NCBI GenBank assembly: GCA_031216445.1
Contig: CM062218.1
Coordinates: 12,625,001-12,689,000, forward strand
Direction: 5' to 3'
Origin: Lateolabrax maculatus
Lineage: Eukaryota > Chordata > Actinopteri > Acropomatiformes > Lateolabracidae
Length of the DNA stretch: 64,000 bases
Below are positions 1 to 13,900 of this stretch, one piece after another. A program made the translations under genes and the position numbers. Each line of letters begins with the position of its first letter. The first letter of the stretch is position 1. The notes under the pieces are model-generated. The model saw nothing but the letters and a program-made list of their open reading frames with translations. It was not told the DNA's origin and made no database searches.

Positions 1-295
1 GAGGTAATTTTCTCATTTGTTGAGAAAAATATTACATATAATATTGCCCTTTTGAGCAGTTTTTTTAAATTAGGTGACTTTCATACATCACATAAGATTT
101 CCTGAAAAGTATTGCATGTCACAACTTTAAAATAATGTCCAAACACTAAGTCAGACAGTTTGTGGCACTGAATTAAATTAATGTATTCACGTGTGGATTT
201 GTTGAACAAAGTCACATTAATCATTAGAACTTGACATGTATGATTCGAGTGAATAATTTTCAGTAAGAAATATGCGGTCTTCACTTAGACAATTT

Positions 296-565
296 TTACA
301 GAGGAGTAATAGTCCATTGTGTGAAATTTGTTTCATAAGTATGTATGAGTATGAATTCTTGATTCGTGTTTTGTGAGATCACAGTGACCTTGACTTTTGA
401 CCACCAAAATCTAATCGGTTCATTTTTGAGTCCAAGTGGAGAATGGGATGTAAAGACGGACGCAAACCTGAAACACAATGCCTCTGGCCACAGCTGTTGC
501 CAGTGCGGAGGCATAAGAACCCTCTAACATACCTGCTGACTAGTACATCATGTGTTGACATGTTA
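296..565. repeat. dispersed fish repeat with GGTCA/TGACC motif
   Basis: The stretch contains cacagtgaccttgac, a phrase I recognise from dispersed teleost repeats, and no exon signals. It lies in gene A intronic or downstream sequence. The class is not assigned. Confidence 0.4.
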
Positions 566-772
566 AGGAATTGTTAACGATCCTTTAAAATCTTTAGGGA
601 AACTCTGACCCTCACATTTTTATGCATTTATCAATCCTCAGACAGGCTAGTGAGAACATTTAGCTTACTTAACTTGAATTTTACAGCAGAAATATAGAAT
701 ATATAATCTATGTACCTCATCAATATCTTATCCAATATCTATTACTACACAGAATTTACTGTATGAATGTAC

Positions 773-3700
773 CTTTTGAGATGTTTAATTTGCCCTTGAT
801 CCCCTTTTTCGCCATTAGCTGAAACACAAAAAAGTAAACACAAACAACATATGTTACTCTCAAAATTATTTAATTATTATTATTTTAAAAGTAAAAACTA
901 TTAAAGAATATTCAGCATGTCTGGTTACTGAAATCTGTATGTCCTACCAATGGACTTCCTCGTCCATCCTGTCTCTCTATTATCTCTGCTCTGGTTCGTA
1001 TGATCTTTCCTCCTTGGGTTATTATGGATTGTTTGTCCCACGTCACCAAGTCTGGCCGTTTCAGTTCCTACATAAACACAAACGTCAGGGATTCTCACTT
1101 TGTTTCGCTTTCTTAATTAAAAAGTTCCACTGGAGTTTCCTGAAAATGTTCACAGTGCTTTACCACATATTTCTGCCGGTGTTTACGTCCAATCACATGA
1201 CGGACCATTTCTGGTAGGTGTGCAGTCTGATGACATAGCCTACATATGTACTTGGGGCCTGCTTGCGGCTCATTACAAGGAACTTCGTCCAAATAGTTCA
1301 AACCTAAGAAATAAAAGCAGTAAAGAAGTTAAATATAGGGATCAAATGATAATGGAAAAATATGAAAATTGTTCCAAAATTTGTATAGAGTTATTCACCA
1401 ATGATGGGTTCATCAAGCTTCATGTAATCCAGATATTGTAGAATGTCCTCAAATTCGGGCATGGTCCGCTGTCTGGCAGCAAACCCTGAGAAACCCAAAC
1501 GCTGGTAGTTAGCAGAAGAAAACATGACAACACAGAGGGTTTTTAAAGATAATAAAGTTGTTTTAGGTAATACTACTAATCCTTGCACAATTCTAACCAT
1601 CTTTTGTGTTTAACTTTTTTCAGACTAACGCGAGAGCTTGACAAGACACAGGCCTAGTTACATGAGATTTGTGGAAAACGGAGTATTGCCGCGCCTCACG
1701 GTCGCCTCACACGGCGACCGAGGAGGTGTAAGGAGGAAGTCTGTTTTCCTGTAGCAGCAGCCAAAACGGTTCAATTCTCCTGTTCAGATATTGCAAATTA
1801 ATCACAATACATGTTTTTGTGTGCGATTCCCCTTTGAACACTCCAGTCCTCAAATTCTGCTCTACTTACATCAGCAGGGACGTCATCTCTTTAAAAGAAA
1901 AAACAAAAAAAAAAACGTAGGGTTCAATCTTCCTTATCTTGTCATTCTTTGCTGTTGTTGTGTGAATGTCTTCAGGGAAAGAAATGTTGGCCAAGATGAT
2001 TTTAATGGTATATAGACACCTTCTCTGCCTTGTAAGGCATTACAGCCTTGGCCTCCTGTGACATCCATCTTATGAGAAAAGCAGCTGAATGTCAATGTTC
2101 CCTACATTAACAGTTGAGGGAAAATTATTTTTCCTACCATCCAAAAAACGATCCCAAAAATAGACCCAAAAAATGTATGTTCAGTTCAAGTATGAGTAAG
2201 CCACAGCTCCTTGCTTAGTTTAAATAAACAGAAGCCCACCTTTCTGTATTTGAGTATACACCACATTCTCCCCACATGCTTCCCCAGGCTGCACAATAGC
2301 AAATGTGCACATTTGGAAACATTTTTGTGGCTGTTTCTTTTATTCATGCAGGGAACATGAACATATTTTTTCTTTTCCGTTTTGAACCCACTTGTCCAAC
2401 AGAAGGTTGGATCAAACAATCAGTTTGTTTGATATGCAGCATTGCACAACACAGACACAGGTCTTAAGTCAAACCCTTGAAGAGGATTGTCGGTGATGAT
2501 GGTAGTGAACTTGTGTAAACTGTCCACAAACTCTCCCTGTACAGACAGCGAAACTGCGCTCTTTTCAAGAGAGGACCATTTTCAAAGCCAGCCAGTTGTG
2601 CCCACCGACTCCAAGTTGACAAACCAGGCTACAGAGCAGAAGAACCTCTGCTCAGCCTCACAGTGCGCTGAGCCCGACTCATTTGTTACACAAGTACCTG
2701 ATGCCATTGCATCTGGGGCTGGATCCAGTCCAGGTGGTAGCTCTATAATTGTTATCCCGCTGGTAAGTGCGTGAGCCTGTCAGCCCGAATTGAGGTCATT
2801 TTGTACTACACAATCAGTGACTGATTACTAAACAGGATGTTTCTCATCAAACTACTAAAGTTAACATCACACAACATTTCTATGCAGTAACATTACAGAA
2901 GCACAGTGCACATTCTGGGATTACAGCAGAAGACCCTGACTAACTGACAAAAAGTAGTGAAGCACATAAAAGGGAATGAGAAAAAAAAGCTGCCTATCCA
3001 TCATTGATGCCTTTGATTCTTGTTCTAGAGACACCTTCCCCAGCATGATTCAACTACAGACACCAATCATCTCACTGACCAAGACAAGGTGCACAGTGGA
3101 ACGCATTTACTCCACCATTAACAAGATAAAAACACAACAGGCCATCCATGTTGACATTTGACCTGACAAACAGCTGCACTCTGGCTGGCTGTGACCAGTT
3201 TCAGTACCCATAATGATGTGCCATCTATTAGAAATCCTGCATTAGTCTGGCAATCAGACGTGCTGGATTTATACAGCTGTTGAGCCATTTTGGCTCTCTG
3301 ACAGTCTCCTCTCTGCAAACTACCTGTACTGAATAACAGTCCAACATATATGGCATGTATGTGGACAACACAGTATTACACTTGTGCGATTGTTGGAAAT
3401 CTCATTTCAAAATGACATTAATCTGCTGCTATAGCAGCCTCCACTCTTCTGAGAAGGCTCTCCCCAAGATTTTGGAACCTGGCTCCAGGGATTTTCTCCA
3501 ATTCAGCCACAAGAGCATTAGTAAGGGTGGCGCGGTGATGTTGGGCGATAAGGCCTGGCATGTAGTCAGCGTTCCCATTCATCTCAAAGCTGTTCAATGG
3601 GGTGAGGTCAGGGCTCTGGGCAGATAAGTCAAGATTCCCCTTAATTGGAACAAAGGACCTAAGCCAAAGCATGAAAACAGCCGCAGACAAAAAGTACATC

Positions 3701-6419
3701 AAGGTATGTAGACACTTTTTGGCTGTACAGCGTAAAGATCAAGATCGTAAAGTTTTCATATCTGAAAATAAAGTGCTGGTGCACAATATCAGTAACAGTA
3801 CGATATTGTCCAAAAGATGACATATATTGATTTATTTCGAGTTCATAACCATTCTTAGAGGATCACAACCATTGATGGATCTAGAATAAAAAAAGCTGTC
3901 CATTAAAACAAGGCAACCGGTTAGAGCGACCTCAGTCACCTTTGTGTGTGGACTGAATTACCTGCCAGAATAGACAGCAAATATACTCAAGGCCAGAACA
4001 GAACTAAATGACAAGGCTGAAGATGAAGTCTACTTACCCGCAGCAACCAAGACATCCTCTTTCTGTCAGGAACGAAAGGAGAGCAATAAAAATGAAGTCA
4101 ATCAGTGCTGGGTAAACAGGACACACTGCTACAAACAGAAAAAGGGTTATATCATGGAAACATATTTCTTAACACATAATGGTTAACCAAAACCACAGCT
4201 TACTTGAGGTGCAGTTAAGGTACATATCCTCACCAGTTTTTGTTAAGTCAATTTTTTTCCACAGGGAAATAAAGTAGTTGAGGAAAAAGGAGCGTGTCCT
4301 CTGGCATGTCACTTTTAAACATAGCTGCACGTATTAAGCCACCTCTGGGAGACCAGAGTCCATATTTAATATGAAAATGGATATCTGTATGCAAAGAAGC
4401 AGTATCCAGTTTTCTTCAACATGACCAAAAGACATGGGCCAATGTTCAAGTTGCACGCATAACAACAGTGATTGTATTGGGCAAGACGTGGCTGACTACA
4501 CACCAGTAGTGTGGCTGAACAAATCCAATGTAGACACTGAGAAAGGACTGAGGCTGCGGACAAGTTGCTCTTGGTACACAGTGTGGACAAGCTGTCAAAG
4601 TAGTAACCATGTTTATTTACTGCTAGTCTTCCAGGCCTGACTTTCCAGCAGTACCGGGTGTGAAAGCGTTGAGTATGAAGTCAAATGATTCAAGGACATC
4701 CTCCACATGAAACACTCAACACACCACTAAAAGGACATGACAAAGAAAGAGGAGCTCTCACAAAAATACTGTTCCACAGAATGACTAAGGTTGCTTGACT
4801 CGACTGGAGATGGTTATCAAACTTAACTCGAACCATTCCAATATTCTTGTAAAAGAATCCAGGATCTCTGGCTGTCACGTACGCAACCATCAACAACTAT
4901 TACAGTGGTGTGAGAAAGAATCAAGATTATAAGCTGTGTTGTTGTTGCCTTGAGTCTCAATACTTGACCAATGTGGACCAAGAAAAATACAAGTTCTGCT
5001 GCAGGTGACGGTCTTCCGAAAACAAATATCTGCTTCAGAATCGAAAGGAGACGTTTTGTGAGCAGTTACACAGGCTGTTTTTCAACAACACAAAACCTGC
5101 TGCTCTTGCATACAAGTTGTGTCCATCACAATCGTCCACACATGAGTACGTGAGACAACATGAGGGAAAGGCAGATCAAGTCAAGGATACAAGGTTAATC
5201 TACTGTCATTTTACAACACAGGGTTGTAAAATAAGATGCAGATATAGTCCCGTTTTGCTATTTCAGACAAATAACTATTATTTATGGTGAAGTTGGAGGA
5301 TGAGTGGTAGGCATATATGGACGCCTGACCTAAATATGTTAACATGTTGCCTTTTTTCGTGCCATAAACTTACTGCAAGGTGTACTCTTCCAAGACACGG
5401 TGATGCACGGTGCACAGTCTTCATGATGGTCACAAACAAATGTTGGTAAACATTCATTTTCCCTGGTTGCTTGTTGTTGCTATATAAGTGACTGAATGCT
5501 TTATTCAGCTTCATGTCCAACACAGAAGAAATGTTAAACATCTTGCAGGTTGTTGTCAGTGACCTGGTACTTACTCAACCACCAGTTTGTTTAACTTCGG
5601 CATGCCAGGATGCATGGCAGGACAGAAGTAAGGTCACAGGACAAGCCAGCAGGCATTACATCAGAACTAAAACTGAGTCCCCAGATGTTGCTACGATGTC
5701 GGAAAGATAGTGAAATATCACTTTTGGATGCTCCGTGTTTCTGGCTACGAGTTTGATCTCGAACCTGTTGAAGACCTGTGGCTTAAAGAGAAGAACAATC
5801 AGCAGGTCACCGTTAAAAAAACACGACTCACAGTGAGGTGCTCACTGACCAATAACCTGACCAATAACTTTCAAGTCTACCACTGGGTGTTTTAGCTTCG
5901 TTTGTATCCAACTCAACCTCCACAGATTGCATCGCTCTGTGCACCAGTAAACGCTGCTGGGTACCTTCATGTGTCCAGGTGTGGTCAGGTGTATCTTGTA
6001 CAAGGTATCGCCCCTTATGGATTTATCACAGACCTGGATTAAAAGACAAACCAGGAGTCAGTCAGTATCACAGCCTCTCATCAGTGGTATGACACACAGT
6101 AACTTAACTACAGCAGTCTCCAGTCCATCCTCAAACCTGTACACGGTGTGGGTAATCTACGGCCTCCACAATAACAACAAGGCTGAATAAACAGCTCATA
6201 GTTTCGGCAAAAACTGATTATAGCCTGTAGGAAAGAGGAGTTTGTTTCAGGTTTGCTGTGTTACAATGGATCATGTACACCTCCGTGTGAGGGCCAGGCT
6301 CCACGTCCGTCCCGCACCGGCTTCACGGGCGTGAAGTGCGTGAAAGCTACCGCGGGCAGGCTTACCTTGCATTCAATAAACTCGTTTTCATCTTCGTACG
6401 GTGTTTCGAAGTCGTCCAT
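773..6419 (-). CDS. Gene A: single-unit C2H2/matrin-like zinc-finger protein, 5' part (3' end outside window)
   Basis: I do not recognise a named orthologue. Six minus-strand exons join in phase: 6366-6419 (ATG at 6419, begins MDDFETPYED), 4038-4062 (25-bp microexon, KEDVLVAA), 1399-1485, 1164-1303, 948-1067 and 773-818, about 157 codons. Exon 1399-1485 ends in EPIIG. Exon 1164-1303 encodes the finger Y-I-C-x2-C-x11-H-x5-H, ending RKHRQKYV. Exon 948-1067 starts ELKRPDLV and holds RAEIIERQDGRG. Exons 3 to 6 show the phase series 1-1, 1-0, 0-0, 0-1 seen in genes B and C, so A is a one-unit paralogue. The start lies in a CpG-rich patch about 0.5 kb downstream of the rprd1a poly(A) signal. The last exon (46 bp) is less certain because it is short. 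Nucleic-acid binding is inferred from the finger. Confidence 0.78.
2480..2763 (+). other. exon-like open stretch on the opposite strand inside gene A intron 2
   Basis: The plus strand is open for about 90 codons, with Ser/Thr/Pro-rich, cytoplasmic-tail-like composition, and ends at a strong donor-like site (ctg|gtaagtgcgtgag). I could not find a convincing partner exon on either side and I recognise no family. It may be an exon of an antisense gene or chance. Confidence 0.2.
3350..3715 (-). mobile_element. Tc1/mariner transposase 3' fragment (degenerate)
   Basis: The minus-strand translation at about 3418-3640 reads like the C-terminus of a Tc1-family transposase: a QSPDL-like motif, then a LEKIP segment and an RRVEAAIAA-like stretch near the stop. 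The middle is out of register, so it is a relic. No intact inverted repeats were found. It lies in gene A intron 2. Confidence 0.55.
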
Positions 6420-6560
6420 TGTTGGGTGCGCTGGGACTTCCGTTAGCCGCCGTTAGCTTAGCTCCTCGGCGGACGTTGACGTGACCCGGTTACCGACGTT
6501 AGAGTCAGTTTACAAACGGTGAGTTAGATCATGTGTCGGGGTTACAGCGGACGTGTGGCG
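6290..6560 (-). promoter_or_regulatory. CpG-rich 5' region of gene A
   Basis: CpG density rises sharply around 6300-6540 compared with the AT-rich flanks, and the gene A ATG (6419) sits inside it. The patch lies immediately downstream of rprd1a on the same strand. No TATA box was noted. It is a promoter candidate by position and composition only. Confidence 0.5.
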
Positions 6561-6913
6561 TGGCCTTTCGGCTGTTTTTGTTTACAGTCGATGAAGCTGA
6601 CGGACACACTTCCTGTGTGTTTGGGGGGTTTGGGCCCAGTTCGCCGTAAAAAAAAACAAAACAAAAACGACTCACGTGAGCGGAGTCGTCTGAGCTCCGT
6701 ATGTCAAAAAAAAAAAAAAAAAAACACGACCGCGGTGTGAAAAACGAGCGCACCCCGCGGAAACCACAGAGAGGCGACACCCGCTTGTGTCGACGGGCTC
6801 CGGTTTGCGCCCCCTGCTGGCCGCCACGAGACCCCCCCCCTCCCAACTGAGATCAAGCTGAGCAGCAGCATTCACTTGCAGACAGGACTGCCAGGATTGG
6901 TACATTTTTTCTG

Positions 6914-6919
6914 TTTATT
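6914..6919 (-). terminator. rprd1a: rprd1a poly(A) signal (AATAAA on minus strand)
   Basis: tttatt on the plus strand gives AATAAA on the minus strand, about 1.07 kb beyond the rprd1a stop. That implies a 3' UTR of roughly 6.9-7.98 kb. I see no coding exon between the stop and this signal. Confidence 0.5.
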
Positions 6920-7985
6920 TGGTTCTAAGAAGAGTTTGCTTCATATGTACAAAAAAAAAAACAAAAACAAACAAACAGCTCAAGTCTAGCTCTGGAAACG
7001 GGGGGGGGGGGGGCACCTGGGAGGCTGTGTGTTAGGCATCCGCACAGCATTCAGTAGACTTCAGGATACATCTGTGAAGCAGTTATGAGACAGTAAACAA
7101 GATGAAGGCTTCACTCATTGTTTCAGCACAGTGGAGGTGTGAGCGACCACGAGGGTATCAGTGTGCAGAGACACCTCAGTAGTTTGACTTGAAGAGCATT
7201 TTGCAAGCCATGTTGACGTGGATACAAATCATAAGCACTTACAGGTATAACGCCCATCATATTTACATGCAAATTTCAATATGTACAGACCAATGATTTA
7301 CACACCCCTCTCACAAAGAGGCTTTATGTAAATGATAATTACATATTTTGATTTGCTTTCGGGGACATGGCTTACTACTCAGCTTCAGGATATGGTTTCC
7401 TAATGATTTCACAAGTATGCTGTTCTCTTCAGAGGCCGCTATCAATCACACTGCATAAAAGCAATGATCCAGCTGCTGCAATGATCTATAACCAAAGAGT
7501 TAGACAGACGCATTTACAGAAATAGTAAAATAAAGTTATGACAGCAATCCAAAACAGTGAAGATTGTTATGAATGATCACACTAAGGGGATATACTCTGG
7601 TGCATTATCTTAAGTCACTATAAATACAAAAATATCACACCAGCATCATCCATACCACTTTATGGTTGTAAAAGTTACATGAGCAGGGGCCAAAGCATGA
7701 GAGACCTGTGTCTGATGATTATAAATCTTAAATTACAGTATGTACTGATGACACACAGCACAAAGAGATGAGCTCACAGACAGAAAAAGAAGACATTTCT
7801 GTTAATAAAAGCCATGTGGATAAATAATCGAATACAGAATGAGAACCACAGGTCACCATACAGGGGCACAGAGACACTTTCCAAAATCAAAAAAAAAAAA
7901 AAGGACTGATCAAATATCTAAGAGACAGGTTGAGATGTTTGAGTAGCAGGAGGGTCGGGTATCTGATCAGGAGGAGATACTTCAG

Positions 7986-10900
7986 TCAGTTTGAAGAGTT
8001 GTAGAGTCCTCCAGGAAGATTGTTCAGCCGCGAACGCAGCTCTTTCCGGACCTGGGTCACCCTCGCCAGTTTGCGTTTGTATTCCTGAAAAAGTCCACAG
8101 CAGAAAAGGCCAATCAGAGCTCAACGATCATACAGTCTGAATGAGTGACATTGTGATGCGAGTCTCAACAGCAATATTTTGGGAAAACAATTTGTTTTAA
8201 GTAAGGGATTGACATGTAATTAGACAATCTGTATTAAGATGATGAAGGCTGCACAGTACATGTACAGTATGTGGTGTTAGTTAAAAGTCTAACTGAAGTT
8301 TAATAGCACAAGTTTGGATTTCTGGCCCAATATTTCCATCAAACACGCTGTGTTGTCACATACACTTGGTCTCATTTGGAAACACAACATTTATAAAAAC
8401 AGGTTGTGTGAGGAGTTAAGCTTGCAACCTATTTATCTCTGTCAAACCATTGATTTGAAACAAAGAAATGTATCACAACTTTTGCCTCAGGTTCACGACT
8501 AACATACTACATGGTTTTCTTTCACTTCCATCTATGAAACACATGAAATAACATCAAAATAAAAAAATAACTTTCCTCCTCCAAGGTTCAAGTATTTAGG
8601 TTTATTTTACTCTGCTACTCTGCTAAAGAGGACCAACAGAACTGCAGGGGAGTTGTTATATTATATCCTAGTGGTCCATTAATGTGTATGAAAATGTCAC
8701 AAAAATAACAGCTCTAACACACAGCTGAAGGCCAGTCAGCGGAGGAACAAACCATGCTGACAAATTATTTCACCTAATTAATGTATATGCACCAATTCTG
8801 ACTTTTTAAAAGATACAGTAACATGAAGTGTCAATCAAATGTTTCATCTCTGCTTTGGCTTTGCTGCACGCATGTGCTTATTGTAGGTTTGCTCCGCTGA
8901 TGCATGTAGGTGTGTTGTGCAAGAACACGTTTGCTCAGGCCATGGGAGGTTCAGTATGAATCACAAACTTTCAATTATATAACATCATTTTATCAATTCT
9001 GAGTGTTGTTAACAGGTGAAATAATCTTGCTCTATACTAAGATTCCTAAAATCTGTTTATCTGTAATACCATTATGAGTTGGGATGTGTCTTAATTTAAC
9101 CATGAGTGTGATGCTAACATTTACTGTGTGTCAATACTACACAAAACAATTCAATATTGTTATAATAAACCATCTTTGAAATGGATCTGAATTTGTACAA
9201 TTTATGTACCACCAGGAGCTGCAAGTTACAGCAAAATAAAAGCACTCACAAAATCAGTTTTATTTTTTATTTTCAGTTTTTTTTTTATTACAAAAGACTG
9301 AGTGAAGATACAAATATGAAATACTTCATCCTCTTGGTTTCCTGTGGATAAAGGCTGGACAGTTATTGTCACCTCAAAAAAAGGAAGGGTATAAAAAAAT
9401 AAGAACATCTGTAGTATTTTGTTCGATACTTACCTTGTGGGAGGAAAGTACACATTTAGTTAAGATTGAATGGAGTTACATGATAAAGGCCAAAATAACT
9501 GGCATTTCCCTGTGACAAGGGACAATCTTACTTGGATTTCAAGTGTGTTATCTAATCAGGAATCTTTCTTCTGTTAAAACCATCAAATTGAAATCTAAAG
9601 TCTGAAATCTACAGTAACAAAACAGGCACTCTGCAAAAGTATGCAAGATGCTGAAATACATGAACATAAATGTTACTTCAAAAAGGTTGACAGACAAGTG
9701 TGAGCACAGAGCTACACGGACAAAAATGAACACCAAGAATCAATAATGATGGCACAAAGGTGAGTTAGACAAGGCTTAGACAGATACACAAACAGCAATT
9801 GAAAGAAAAAAAGTGATTTACGCACTTCAAGTTTCTGCTCGTTCTGGACCAGGCCATCCTTCTGGCTTTGCAGGAAGACTGTTAGTGTGCGTGTGAGCTG
9901 CCTCCTATCGTCAATCTCTGCTGCCAAGCGACCACTGTAGTCTGCTAGCAACATGCAGGCCTCCTCCACCAGCCGGGAAAGCCGCTCCCCTGATTCCTTA
10001 TCTAAAGCACAGAAAGCATATAGAGAGCGGGGCACAATGCTTAACCGTAGTCTAGAGGGTTCAAGGAAGTCATTCAGTTATCCATCAGTGGTGTCACAAT
10101 GTCAATAGCTACTGTATAACCACTGGCAAATCAAACATTGTTTCCAAGGGTAGATGGTGCTTAGGGCCCACTGGTCTCTGGGGGCCTCCTAGGATTATTT
10201 TCTTTTAATGTACAAAAGATAATAACAATATAAAAATTGAACTTCCAAAAGAAAAACTGACAACATTTCATGCCATTCAAAACTATAAGGAGGTCGGTTT
10301 AAGAAAGTGGTATAATTCTTTTAATATTGCAACAGCCATAAGTTAAGTTCTTACGTTACTAACTGCTGATTTATTGTTTTTGTTCCTGTTCCTGTTAAAA
10401 TGTTTACATTTTACTCGTTACTAGAAATGTTGCCCTTTTCTCTGTCAATTTTATGTTAACATATTTAAACAGTGCTCCTTTTGTCTTTCTTTTTCCATTT
10501 GATCACTGTACTAGACTTTGCACAATAGTATTAGTTATTTGTAATAAATGTATGTTCTTCACCATATGGTTGCCTTGTGCATTATATCTTTTTGCTCATG
10601 TCATACCCTTTCTACATTCGGACATTTTACACATGAAGACAGGTGAGATTCAGCAATTTCCTAACATAACACTGAAATATGCACTTTAACCAGTTCAACC
10701 GAAAGACCCTCAGAATGACCATTCATAAGGTTAGGGGGTAATAAACAAATACTGTATTTACTATAGTAAATTTAATATCACATATCACAATACCACTTTA
10801 GTATTTACATGCATATTTGTACATTATGTGTGCTTAAACTAATATTTACAATACACAAGTTAGTTCAGTGTGGTGTGAAGTGACAACACGTTACAATGAG

Positions 10901-13900
10901 GGGGCCGCCAAACCAAATCCATCTTGCCCCTCAAAAGTCTAGGGCCGGCCCTGCACAGCAGCCAACTTTTATGTTTGTACAGTGCCCTCCAGAATTATTG
11001 GCACCCTTTAGTAAAAATGACCAAAACAAGATGCGAAAAAATGTTTTTATTGTTAATCCTCACGATCTTTCATTCAAAATATTCACAGAAATCTAACCTT
11101 TAATTTAAGTAACATAATTAAAAGAAACATTCAATTCTATTATGTTTTTCTCAAAAGTATGTGTGCCACAATTTTTGGCACCCCTTTATTTGGTATTTCG
11201 TGTCGACTCCCTTTGCCAAGATAACAGCTCTGAGTATTCTCTTATAGTTCATGATGAGGTTGGTGAACACATGGCACTGGATCTGAGACCATTCCTCTAT
11301 ACAGAATCTCTCCAGATCCTTCAGATTCTGAGGTCGACGTTTGCAGAATCTCCTTTCCAGCTCATCCCACAGATTTTCTATGGGCTATAGGTCGGGGGAC
11401 TGTGAGAGCCATGGCTAAACCTTTGTTCTGTGGTCGCTGAACGATTTTTGTGTAGTTTCTGAGGTGTGCTTCATTCATCATTGTCCTGCTGGAAGGTCGA
11501 ACCACAGCCCATTTTAAGCTTCTTGGCAGAAGCTGTTTGGTTTTCATTTAATATCTGCTGGTATTTAACCAGTCCATGATACCATGTATCCTAATAACAT
11601 GTCCAGGGCCTTTGGAAGAAAAACAGCCCCACATCAAAGATCCATCACCATACTGCACAGTGGGTATGAGGTGCTTTTCTGTATGTCCATGCCAAACCCA
11701 CCTTTGACGTTTGTTGCCTCTATTCTGGTCTCATTTGATCATATAACTCGGTCCCATTCAAAGTCCCAATAACTTTGGGCAAACTGTAGGTGCTTTAGCC
11801 TTTTAGAATTTTTTTCCACAGCCTGTTTTGTTCATATTCCCTTAGGGTGCCAATACTTCTGGAGGGCACTGTATGTGTACTGAATAATGTGTGTATACAT
11901 ACAGTATACAATGACGTGCTGTGTCCTGCCACCTACCTGTGATCCTGTGAAGCAGTGATGTGTCTTGCACCTCAGCAGGAAGGGAGGAGATGCGCTGACG
12001 CAGCACTGAGTCGCCAGAGGCTGCATTCTCCAGCTCCTGCAGAGCTCGGATTAACTCTGCCGTCTGAGGTAGAGAGAGAGAGAACGATAAGCAGGGGAGG
12101 GTGTCGAGGGGAGCGAACGGAGGAGAGAAGTAAAAGGAAGAAGGTAAATGAGTAGATAACAGAAGTACAGTATGTGGCAAATACGAACAATATTGAAGAG
12201 GCAGCAGAGAAAAGCCAGCACCTGTGGGGGCTCGGTTGGGGAGCTCTGGGAAGCAAAGTCCTCATCATCTGGTTGGATTTCCTCATATGTCCTCTTTTTA
12301 GCCTTCTTTTCCCCATCTTGGATTTATAAGTAAAAAAAATAAAAATCACGTATAGAAATACTGCTTTCTAGCCTTTAAACTTTAGAGCTTCACACTCATT
12401 GTCCTGCCATAAAGCTGATCAGCTATGGAGAATACATATATGCACAAGTGAAATGTTAAACTTTATAGACATGGTTATGAGCCCGTGCACGTACAGGTTA
12501 GTGTTGTGTGAACTTACATAGGACTTGCGAGAGCTGATCCAGCAGGTTGTTCTCGTACACAGCTCTCTCCTGCCAGATGGACAAAACCCGACCCAACTGT
12601 TTCTTACAGCCCTCCTCGCCATCTCTGGATGGAAAACGAGACAGAACAGACACGTACACTTTAAACAGCTTTGTGAAGTTCAGCTGATGTTAGGGCTGGA
12701 CAAAACAGGAATTAAATGTGATAAGTTAATGGGAAGAACTTATTTCAATGTGAATATATCAACATGTTTAGTCCCGTCAGGTAGTCCAGGTGATGTAAAT
12801 TAATGTTTAATGTAATTAATGTTTGTTTTATATTGATACACAATTTTGTGTATCAATATAAAACAAACATTAATCAAACAAATTACCTAGTCCTAAATAA
12901 AGTAACTCAACAAGTCATTTTCAAGGAGTTCAGACAATGAGTTACTAATGATTTGTAATATAAACTCTGACCTGTATACATGTTTGAATGCATCAACGAT
13001 GACTGGTGCAAAGTCCTGGGTGAATTCTGGTCCTTTCTTCTTGCTGTTCTGAATGACGTCATTGGCCAAGTAAAGGAAGGTCAGCTTGCGTGATACCTGA
13101 GCTGGATGCATTGAAACGTACACATACACATCAAGTGAGGCATTTGTTTGGGATTTACAATACTGAATTTTACGCAAAAGCAACAAAGTGGTACCTGGTA
13201 CAACAGTTGTGTTTTAATATATGGATAATTCATCAGTAATTCTTTCTTCAGTAATATTCTTCATCTGATAAATTGTTACGAAATTATAAGATTTTTTGAT
13301 TTTTTTAAATGCCATGACAGTTTTTTCCCCCCAAGCCTGACCATTCTGATTTAAAGTTACTCTTTTCTATGTATCAAACACAGCAAATCACCTCACAGCT
13401 ATCACTCACAACTAAGGACAAACTCTATCCAGTAACAACCAGTTAGTTGCACATTCATTCTTCACTAGAGCTACATATAAGCCTCAAGGGTTAGGGCTTT
13501 GAAGAAGTTAATTTCACAGGTAACTTTTACTTTCTTCTCTCTAATCGCACAGCTTTATTTGTATGTCTTTTCCATTTGAATTTTATCCACCAACGTGTAC
13601 TTCATGGCACAGACACATCATACAGGTAATGATGCATATGTCTTTGTTGTTTTTGGAAAGGTCCCAGTCAACACTGTGCATAAAGCTCCAGAGAATGTGC
13701 CATTTCTATCCCCACTGCTATTAACAGTGGACACTCTTTTCAGTCCTCAGACGAGCTCCTAAAATACAACAGCCACTTGAGATATCATTAGGTTGTTGAT
13801 TAGCACCTTAAGGAAAAGTGTGCCAGTATTAGCTACCACTACAGCAATACCTGACATCCATACAACATGCTTTTTTAAACTAATTCCAACAAATATTCAC

